A DNA stretch of 11,655 nucleotides from Rhizobacter sp. (GTDB taxonomy: Bacteria > Pseudomonadota > Gammaproteobacteria > Burkholderiales > Burkholderiaceae_C), in assembly GCA_025351675.1 (NCBI GenBank), contig JANXVK010000200.1, positions 1-11,655 of the forward strand, given 5' to 3'. The notes beneath the pieces were generated by a model that had not been told where the DNA came from, did not search any database, and was given only the letters and a program-made list of their open reading frames with translations. A program made the position numbers and the translations under genes. Positions 7,340 to 11,655 of this stretch are shown here, piece by piece (the stretch's first letter is position 1; the number at the start of each line of letters is the position of its first letter).

Positions 7340-7358
7340 CGACTTGTCTCCACGAATT

Positions 7359-7389
7359 TTGACGCGCAAGGATACACGGCCCCTAGAAT
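7359..7389 (+). promoter_or_regulatory. Candidate sigma70 promoter for the DUF1304 gene
   Basis: TTGACG (7359-7364) and TAGAAT (7384-7389) fit -35 and -10 boxes with a 19-base spacer, slightly longer than ideal. They sit in the 84-base gap between divergent genes, which is AT-richer than its surroundings, and the predicted transcript start about 7396 would leave a short leader before ATG 7424. The minus-strand SH3b gene must also start from this gap; no convincing box pair was seen for it. Confidence 0.5.
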
Positions 7390-7423
7390 CGCGGGCACTC
7401 CGTCACGTCGAAAGGTGGAAGCG

Positions 7424-7777
7424 ATGATTTCCAACGTGCTGGTGGGAGTGGTCGTGCTGATCCACCTCTACATCGTCGTGCTCGAGATGGTCTTGTGGGA
7501 CAAGCCGTTCGGCCGCAAGGTCTTCGGCAACAGTGCCGAGTTCGCCACCGCGTCGAAGGTGCTGGCCGCCAACCAGGGCCTGTACAACGGCTTTCTCGCC
7601 GCCGGGCTGATCTGGGGCCTGAGCATGGGCGTGGCCGGGCAGCCGGTGCAGTTGTTCTTCCTCGGTTGCGTGATCGTCGCCGGCCTCTACGGCGCGCTGA
7701 CGGTGGGCACCAAGATCCTGTTCGTGCAGGCGGTGCCGGCGGCACTGGCGGTCGCGGCGATCCTGCTGAAACGGTGA
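7424..7777 (+). CDS. DUF1304 family small membrane protein
   Basis: The 117-residue, very hydrophobic protein has about four transmembrane helices and the typical DUF1304 pattern: an N-terminal helix with LIHLYIVVLEMVLWDKPFGRKVFG, the conserved block KVLAANQGLYNGFLAAGLIWGL in the middle, then LFFLGCVIVAGLYGALTVGTKILFVQAVPAALA. It resides in the inner membrane. The family has no established function. ATG 7424 follows a clear purine-rich ribosome-binding site (AAAGGTGG, 7411-7418), and a likely promoter lies at 7359-7389. The esterase gene begins 31 bases after the stop on the same strand and could share the transcript. Family assignment is firm, role unknown. Confidence 0.92.
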   Translation: MISNVLVGVVVLIHLYIVVLEMVLWDKPFGRKVFGNSAEFATASKVLAANQGLYNGFLAAGLIWGLSMGVAGQPVQLFFLGCVIVAGLYGALTVGTKILFVQAVPAALAVAAILLKR

Positions 7778-7808
7778 CTCGGCCGGCTTCGGGCGACAAC
7801 GGGTCCCG

Positions 7809-8828
7809 ATGGTGCGGCGCATTCGCAAGCCTCTCTGGAGCAGGTCTTTCCAGCGCACGCTGGGCGTGCTGACCCGCTCGGCACTGCGCAGCGGCACGCG
7901 CTCGCTCGCGACAGCGGCGGCCCGGGCACTGAAGGCGGCCGCGCAGGCGTCACCGGCCCGGCCGCGCCAGTTGCCGGCAGCGGCCGGCAACTGGCTCACC
8001 GGCGCGGCAATCGGCCCGGCCGGGGCGCGCCGCTACCGGCTCTTCAAGCCGCCGGGCGCGCGCCAATCCACGCCGCTGCCCTTGCTCGTGATGTTGCACG
8101 GCTGCGATCAGGACGCCGCCGCCGTCGCGCGCAGCACGCGCCTGCAAACGCTCGCGGCGCGCGCCGGCTTCATGCTGCTGTTCCCCGAGCAGGATCGCCT
8201 GGCCAACGCGCAAGGCTGCTGGAACTGGTTCGAGACGCGCTCCGGGCGCGCGTTCACCGAAGCCGCGAGCCTCATCGCGGCGATCGACCAGGCCTGCGCG
8301 CTGCACGGCGCCGACTCGGCGCGGGTCGCGATCGCCGGCATGTCGGCCGGCGCAAGCATGGCGGCGTTCACGGCCCTGCACTACCCCGATCGGTTCAAGG
8401 CCGTCGCAATGCACTCGGGCATCGCGCCCGGCACCGCGCACTCGACCGCGACCGCGCTGAGTGCGATGCGGGGCCGGCGCACGCCGGACCCGCTGGCGCC
8501 GACCGGGGGGCTGCCGCCGCTGCTGGTGATCCAGGGCACGGCCGATCCCCTCGTTCGCGCGAGCAACGGGCTCGCCGCGGCGCAACTGTGGGCCGACGCG
8601 GCGGGCGCCTTGCCGAGCGCGCCGCGCACCGTGCAGCGGGGTGCGCGCCGCGCGATGATGTTGACGGATTTCAAACAGCGCGGGCGTCTCACCGCAACGC
8701 TGTGCGAGGTGGCCGGCCTCGGCCACGCATGGAGCGGCGGCGCGGCGAGCCAGCCTTGGGCTGACGCGAGCGGGCCGGACGCGTCGCGCCTGATCTGGGC
8801 CTTCGCGGCGCGCCAGTTCAGGCGCTGA
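7809..8828 (+). CDS. PHB-depolymerase-family esterase (alpha/beta hydrolase)
   Basis: The 339-residue alpha/beta-hydrolase has the layout of the polyhydroxybutyrate-depolymerase/LpqC-type esterases: RRYRLFKPPG (74-83), oxyanion region MLHGCDQ (95-101), the nucleophile elbow GMSAG with Ser179, Asp246 in IQGTADPLV and His306 in GLGHAWSGG. CWNWFE (137-142) is also typical. It should hydrolyse ester bonds; whether PHB, its oligomers or another ester is the substrate cannot be told. There is no classical signal peptide. Instead the first 54 residues are rich in Arg/Lys with hydrophobic spacing, an amphipathic extension. ATG 7809 lacks a strong ribosome-binding site. The gene ends two bases from the stop of the convergent lipoprotein gene. 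Cytoplasmic location is an inference from the missing signal. Confidence 0.87.
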   Translation: MVRRIRKPLWSRSFQRTLGVLTRSALRSGTRSLATAAARALKAAAQASPARPRQLPAAAGNWLTGAAIGPAGARRYRLFKPPGARQSTPLPLLVMLHGCDQDAAAVARSTRLQTLAARAGFMLLFPEQDRLANAQGCWNWFETRSGRAFTEAASLIAAIDQACALHGADSARVAIAGMSAGASMAAFTALHYPDRFKAVAMHSGIAPGTAHSTATALSAMRGRRTPDPLAPTGGLPPLLVIQGTADPLVRASNGLAAAQLWADAAGALPSAPRTVQRGARRAMMLTDFKQRGRLTATLCEVAGLGHAWSGGAASQPWADASGPDASRLIWAFAARQFRR

Positions 8829-8830
8829 GC

Positions 8831-9517
8831 TCAGTCTGCGGCGAAGCAGTAGAACAGGCCCGCGCCGCCGGTCGCCTTCAGTGCCTCGGCGCCGCAGCCG
8901 CGCGTCATGTGCGCCGAGTTCCAGGACTTGGCCGGCACGCTCTCGTCGAGTCCGGTCTTGTCGTGGTGGCCGACCATCGCCGAGCCTTCGCCGCTCTGCG
9001 TCCAGTTGCCGCAGGTGCTGTTGACGTTGCCGGCGATGAAGGCGCCGTCAGGCTGCGAACCGGTCAGGATGTCGTGAATGTTCGGCGTGTCGCCTCGGCC
9101 GTTGATGCCGGTGCCGGCTTCGGTCAACGCGGTCTGCTTGTTCAGGTTGTTCACGGCATGCAGGTTCGCCACGTCGGTCGCCACGACGGCGCCCTTCGCG
9201 TTCGTCCACGGCCCTTTGCCGATGCGATCCCGCGCATTGATGCCGGGCACGTTGGCGGTCGGCTGCTGGCTCAGGTAGGCGCGCCAGGTGCGGTTGCCCG
9301 CACCGGCCGCGGTGGCGAGTGCCTGGCATTGCTTGTCGGCGCCGGCCAAGCCGCCCAGGTCGGCACCCTTGCCCGGCCCGGCGCTGGCGACGAAGAAGCT
9401 CATGCCGGTCTTGCCACCCATCGTGCCGCAGGCGGCGAGCAACGCCACGGCGGCGGCTCCGGCGACGAGGCCCCAGGTGCGGGTCGAGTGCGTGTACGTC
9501 TTGTCGGTTTGCAGCAT
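8831..9517 (-). CDS. DUF1554-like (C-type-lectin-fold) lipoprotein
   Basis: The 228-residue product has a lipoprotein signal: a charged N-terminus, the helix GLVAGAAAVALLA and the lipobox LAAC with Cys30. After a short Gly-rich linker it reads FFVASAGPGKGADLGGLAGADKQC (41-64), then TWRAYLSQ (77-84), GPWTNAKG (102-109) and NIHDILTGSQPDG (146-158), a pattern matching the DUF1554 domain known from Leptospira outer-membrane lipoproteins and built on a C-type-lectin-like fold. Four further Cys (64, 169, 208, 224) are placed so that 64-224 and 169-208 could form the two disulfides usual for that fold; this pairing is inferred. ATG 9517 is preceded by a strong AAAGGAG. Lipidation suggests a periplasmic or outer-membrane location; residue D31 is absent at +2 (Gly), consistent with sorting to the outer membrane. 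Ligand unknown. Confidence 0.75.
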   Translation of the reverse strand: MLQTDKTYTHSTRTWGLVAGAAAVALLAACGTMGGKTGMSFFVASAGPGKGADLGGLAGADKQCQALATAAGAGNRTWRAYLSQQPTANVPGINARDRIGKGPWTNAKGAVVATDVANLHAVNNLNKQTALTEAGTGINGRGDTPNIHDILTGSQPDGAFIAGNVNSTCGNWTQSGEGSAMVGHHDKTGLDESVPAKSWNSAHMTRGCGAEALKATGGAGLFYCFAAD

Positions 9518-9627
9518 CTTGTTTCTCCTTTGAGGTGACGGAATGGACGCGGGTGAGTCTGCCGCAAAGCGGCGCGCCTTCAGACCAGGGCAAAGACCGA
9601 GCCGACTCGAGCGCAAGGCCAAGGAAT
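9518..9627. other. Intergenic region between the lipoprotein and DUF2805-type genes
   Basis: The 110-base gap holds the Shine-Dalgarno site of the lipoprotein gene and a short hairpin, GCCGC (9561-9565) with GCGGC (9569-9573) around AAA, inside a wider GTCTG/CAGAC inverted repeat (about 9557-9584). No U-run follows on either strand, so it is not a clear terminator. No convincing promoter boxes were found. Confidence 0.4.
9525..9531 (-). promoter_or_regulatory. Strong Shine-Dalgarno site of the DUF1554-like lipoprotein gene
   Basis: On the minus strand this reads AAAGGAG, seven bases before ATG 9517. It is the best ribosome-binding site in the window and settles the start inside a frame that stays open far upstream (to 10555). 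Confidence 0.8.
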
Positions 9628-9831
9628 TCAGCGGCCGCGCGCGCGTACGCTCCAGGTGCGAAACGCGTTCGGCGTCAACGCGCGCTTGAGCAGTTGCACG
9701 AGCTGGCCCTCGGTCAGGCCGTGCGCCATCAGCACCGCGTTGAACGGCGGGTGGTCGTCCCACGCCGTGGCGATCACGCGTTGGATCTCGGCCGGACCGA
9801 GTCGGGGAACGGGTTTGGCCATGCGGGTCAT
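9628..9831 (-). CDS. TIGR03643/DUF2805-type small protein
   Basis: The small protein (67 residues from ATG 9831, 64 from ATG 9822) has the compact helical pattern of this family: EIQRVIATAWDDHPPFNAVLMAHGLTEGQLVQLLKRALTPNAFRTWSVRARGR, quoted here as residues 15-67, with the hallmark WDDHPPF and a final FRTWSVRARGR resembling FRMWRERVTGR of relatives. The helix-turn-helix-like arrangement is suggestive but no DNA-binding role is established. Neither start has a good ribosome-binding site; 9831 is used as the longer option. It is transcribed away from the AttH-type gene, with only 55 bases between the two starts, and precedes the lipoprotein gene by 110 bases on the same strand. Confidence 0.75.
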   Translation of the reverse strand: MTRMAKPVPRLGPAEIQRVIATAWDDHPPFNAVLMAHGLTEGQLVQLLKRALTPNAFRTWSVRARGR

Positions 9832-9870
9832 TGTCCGTCAGCGCGACGGCGCTGCTTGCCGTTCGGCGCT

Positions 9871-9885
9871 GTGCGATGCTCGCAC
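9871..9885 (+). promoter_or_regulatory. Perfect inverted repeat immediately before the lipocalin start codon
   Basis: GTGCGATGCTCGCAC consists of GTGCGA and TCGCAC separated by TGC and ends one base before ATG 9887. It occupies the place where a ribosome-binding site would be expected, and none is seen. It could be an operator, an RNA hairpin controlling initiation, or part of a -10 region of a near-leaderless transcript. Confidence 0.4.
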
Positions 9886-9886
9886 C

Positions 9887-10957
9887 ATGGACCGACGTTC
9901 CCTGCTGCTTTGGCTCGCCGCCTCTTCGGCGTTGGCGAACGCACAGGCGCGCAGCGGGCTCACCTTCCCGACCGACTTCGGCGCGCACCCGCAGACGCGC
10001 ACCGAGTGGTGGTACGTGACCGGCAGCCTGCAGAGCAACGCGCGGTTGTGGGGCTTTCAGGTCACGTTCTTCCGCTCGTCGACCGGCATCGAGGCGGCGG
10101 CCGGCAGCCGCTTCGGCCCGACCCAACTGCTGTTCGCGCATGCCGCGCTGACCGACCTCGAAGCCAAGCGCCTGCGCCACGACCAGCGCATCGCGCGCAG
10201 CGGCTTCGGCATCGCGCAGGCGCGCAGCGATGACACCGGCGTGGTGCTGCGCGACTGGCAAATGAGCCGCACGCCCTTGCCCACCGACACGCGCCTGAGC
10301 CGCTATCGCGCGCAGGTCGCGAGCGACAGCGCCGGCTTCGCGCTCGAGTTGCAGTTCGACGCGACCCAGCCGGTGCTGTTGCAGGGCGATGCCGGCCTGT
10401 CGAAGAAAGGCCCGGGGGCTGCCGAGACCAGCCGCTACTACAGCGAGCCGCAGCTCGCGGTCAGCGGGTCGCTGACGCTCGACGGCAAGCCGATCAGCGT
10501 GACCGGTCGCGCCTGGCTCGACCATGAGTGGAGCGACGCGTTCATCCCGCCGCAAGCGGTGGGCTGGGACTGGATCGGCATGAACCTCGAGGATGGCAGC
10601 GCGCTGACCGCGTTCCGCTTGCGGCGTGCCGACGGCAGCGCGGTTTACGCAGGCGGGAGCCTGCGCCGCGCGGGCGAAGCGGCACGCAGCTTCGGCCCTG
10701 ACGAGGTGAGGTTCACGCCCGGCCGCGTGTGGGAGAGCGCGGCCTCACGGGCACGTTACCCGGTGCAGTGGACGATCGAGACGCCCGCCGGCCGCTTCCA
10801 TGTGAACGCCTTGCTCGACAACCAGGAACTCGACAGCCGCGGCAGCAGCGGCGCGATCTACTGGGAGGGCATCAGCGACCTGCTCGATGAAGCCGGCCGC
10901 AAGGTCGGCCGCGGCTACCTCGAGATGACGGGATACGCTGCAGCGCTGCGCCTCTGA
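9887..10957 (+). CDS. AttH/CrtC-type lipocalin-like protein (carotenoid 1,2-hydratase family)
   Basis: The 356-residue protein begins with an export signal (MDRRSLLLWLAASSALANAQA; Arg3-Arg4 make Tat export conceivable). The mature part shows the AttH/CrtC double-lipocalin hallmarks: TEWWYVTGSL (39-48), WLDHEWSD (210-217), GWDWIGMNL (226-234), YWEGISDL and the closing GYLEMTGY (343-350). Although databases often call such proteins carotenoid 1,2-hydratase, no carotenoid genes are near, so a periplasmic lipid-binding or lipid-modifying role is more likely. AttH-type genes commonly accompany an ABC ATPase and FtsX-type permease; here that pair is 5.5 kb upstream on the same strand with seven genes between. 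ATG 9887 starts the signal peptide. Length is normal and no defect is seen. Confidence 0.9.
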   Translation: MDRRSLLLWLAASSALANAQARSGLTFPTDFGAHPQTRTEWWYVTGSLQSNARLWGFQVTFFRSSTGIEAAAGSRFGPTQLLFAHAALTDLEAKRLRHDQRIARSGFGIAQARSDDTGVVLRDWQMSRTPLPTDTRLSRYRAQVASDSAGFALELQFDATQPVLLQGDAGLSKKGPGAAETSRYYSEPQLAVSGSLTLDGKPISVTGRAWLDHEWSDAFIPPQAVGWDWIGMNLEDGSALTAFRLRRADGSAVYAGGSLRRAGEAARSFGPDEVRFTPGRVWESAASRARYPVQWTIETPAGRFHVNALLDNQELDSRGSSGAIYWEGISDLLDEAGRKVGRGYLEMTGYAAALRL

Positions 10958-10960
10958 TCC

Positions 10961-10975
10961 GCGCTCAATGAGCGC
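10961..10975. terminator. Short hairpin between convergent lipocalin and MFS genes
   Basis: GCGCTC (10961-10966) pairs perfectly with GAGCGC (10970-10975) around AAT. It begins three bases after the lipocalin stop and contains the stop codon of the opposite-strand transporter gene. There is no U-run on either side, so it may only weaken read-through; terminator function is uncertain. Confidence 0.3.
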
Positions 10976-11655
10976 CGCCACCGCCGCCCGCACCGCCCGC
11001 GGTCGGCCGCGCGAACCAGATCACCACGACCAGCGCGAAGAACATCACCGACGACATGTAGAACACGTCGGTCACCGCCATCGTCCAGGCCTGCTGGTCG
11101 ATCATGCGGTTGATGTTGGCAGCGATCTGCTCGCTCGTCAGGCCGCTGGCCGCGAGCTGGGCCGTGAGCTGCGTGGCCGCGCTGTTGGTGGTGCTGATCG
11201 ACTCGGTCAGCTGCGCGTGGTGGAGGACCGCGCGGTTCTCCCAGAGCGTCGTGAACAGCGAGGTGCCGATCGCGCCGGCGGTGATGCGCACGAAGTTCGA
11301 CAGGCCCGCGGCCGACGGCATCCGGTCGGGCGTGAGACCCGAAAACACGATCGCCTGCAGCGGAATGAAGAAGAAAGCCATCGCCGCGCCCTGCAGGATC
11401 GTCGGAATCAGGATCGTGTAGAAGTCGGCTTGGGTGTTGAAGTTCGAGCGCATCCACAGCACCGCGCCGAAGCCGAGAAACGCCACGGTCGCGAGCTTGC
11501 GCGGGTCGATCTTGCTGACGTTCTTGCCGACCCACGGCGAGAGCACGATCGCGAGGATGCCGACCGGCGCGGTCGCGAGGCCCGCCCAGGTCGCGGTGTA
11601 GCCCATGTACTGCTGCAACCACAGCGGCAACAACACCACGTTGCCGAAGAACAGG
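10965..11655 (-). CDS. DHA2-family (EmrB/QacA) MFS efflux transporter, C-terminal part
   Basis: About 229 residues are visible; the start lies beyond the window edge. The fragment contains roughly the last five transmembrane helices: LPLWLQQYMGYTATWAGLATAPVGILAIVLSP, LATVAFLGFGAVLWM, FYTILIPTILQGAAMAFFFIPLQAIVF, a segment with FVRITAGAIGTSLFTTLWENRAVLHHAQL and a final DVFYMSSVMFFALVVVIWFARP (each quoted as a motif region). The FVRITAGAIGTSL...NRAVLHH block is characteristic of EmrB-type 14-helix proton-driven drug exporters, which act with an EmrA-type membrane-fusion protein, presumably encoded to the right. The tail is Gly-rich and ends GGAH. It converges on the lipocalin gene with a 7-base gap. 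The substrate is not predictable. Confidence 0.92.
   Translation of the reverse strand, partial: LFFGNVVLLPLWLQQYMGYTATWAGLATAPVGILAIVLSPWVGKNVSKIDPRKLATVAFLGFGAVLWMRSNFNTQADFYTILIPTILQGAAMAFFFIPLQAIVFSGLTPDRMPSAAGLSNFVRITAGAIGTSLFTTLWENRAVLHHAQLTESISTTNSAATQLTAQLAASGLTSEQIAANINRMIDQQAWTMAVTDVFYMSSVMFFALVVVIWFARPTAGGAGGGGGAH

Noticed and set aside
6533..7423. Plus-strand frame opposite the SH3b and YgjP-like genes running into DUF1304
   Set aside because: It is a mirror of the proline-rich tail and the peptidase gene; the DUF1304 protein starts at 7424 with its own ribosome-binding site and promoter.
9561..9573. Hairpin GCCGC-AAA-GCGGC as terminator of the DUF2805-type gene
   Set aside because: Only five base pairs and no U-run on either strand.
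9518..10555. Upstream extension of the DUF1554-like lipoprotein frame to 10555
   Set aside because: It is antisense to the lipocalin gene, and the lipoprotein signal with strong AAAGGAG fixes the start at 9517.
9887..10957. Naming the lipocalin-like gene crtC and inferring carotenoid synthesis
   Set aside because: The family is mostly not carotenoid hydratase, and no carotenoid genes are in the window.
1..11655. CRISPR arrays, tRNA/rRNA genes, transposases, phage or toxin-antitoxin modules
   Set aside because: No regularly spaced direct repeats, no recognisable tRNA or rRNA sequence and no mobile-element proteins were seen on either strand.

Overview
The window is one high-GC (roughly 70 %) bacterial chromosome segment, densely packed with genes and with almost no long intergenic DNA. 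Gene content (miaA, a YbbA/YbbP-type ABC pair, an AttH-type lipocalin, DUF1304, a TIGR03643/DUF2805-type small protein, a PHB-depolymerase-type esterase) and codon use point to a betaproteobacterium of the order Burkholderiales, perhaps the Rubrivivax/Leptothrix/Ideonella group. That placement is inference from gene families and style; no marker gene is present to prove it.

Layout, left to right. (1) 1-4427, plus strand: the last 35 codons of a probable membrane protein, then miaA (tRNA dimethylallyltransferase) by ATGA overlap, then a LolD/YbbA-type ABC ATPase and a large FtsX/YbbP-type permease, also by ATGA overlap. Two copies of a short GC-rich repeat with hairpins lie here, one directly before the ATPase start and one at the very start of the permease reading frame. 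(2) 4475-6156, plus strand: an isochorismatase-family cysteine hydrolase, then a two-domain protein that joins a P-loop kinase-like domain (Walker A lysine replaced by threonine) to a COG4339-type HD phosphohydrolase domain. (3) 7339-6129, minus strand: an exported SH3b protein with a proline-rich tail followed by a YgjP-like zinc metallopeptidase; its end overlaps the HD-fusion gene by 28 bases. (4) 7424-8828, plus strand: a DUF1304 membrane protein from a visible sigma70-like promoter, then an alpha/beta-hydrolase of the PHB-depolymerase esterase type. (5) 9831-8831, minus strand: a TIGR03643/DUF2805-type small protein and a DUF1554-like lipoprotein. (6) 9887-10957, plus strand: an AttH/CrtC-type lipocalin-fold protein. 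(7) 11655-10965, minus strand: the C-terminal part of a DHA2 (EmrB/QacA) drug-efflux transporter.

How the genes relate. The ABC ATPase and permease should form one inner-membrane complex, probably handling a lipophilic substrate or lipoprotein. AttH-type lipocalins are frequent partners of exactly this kind of ABC system, so the lipocalin gene 5.5 kb downstream may be the displaced third member. The other genes look like independent one- or two-gene units. There are no rRNA, tRNA, CRISPR, transposase or phage features. The most unusual items are the gene-start-associated repeats (one apparently translated into the permease) and the kinase-HD fusion; neither is proven to be a new system.
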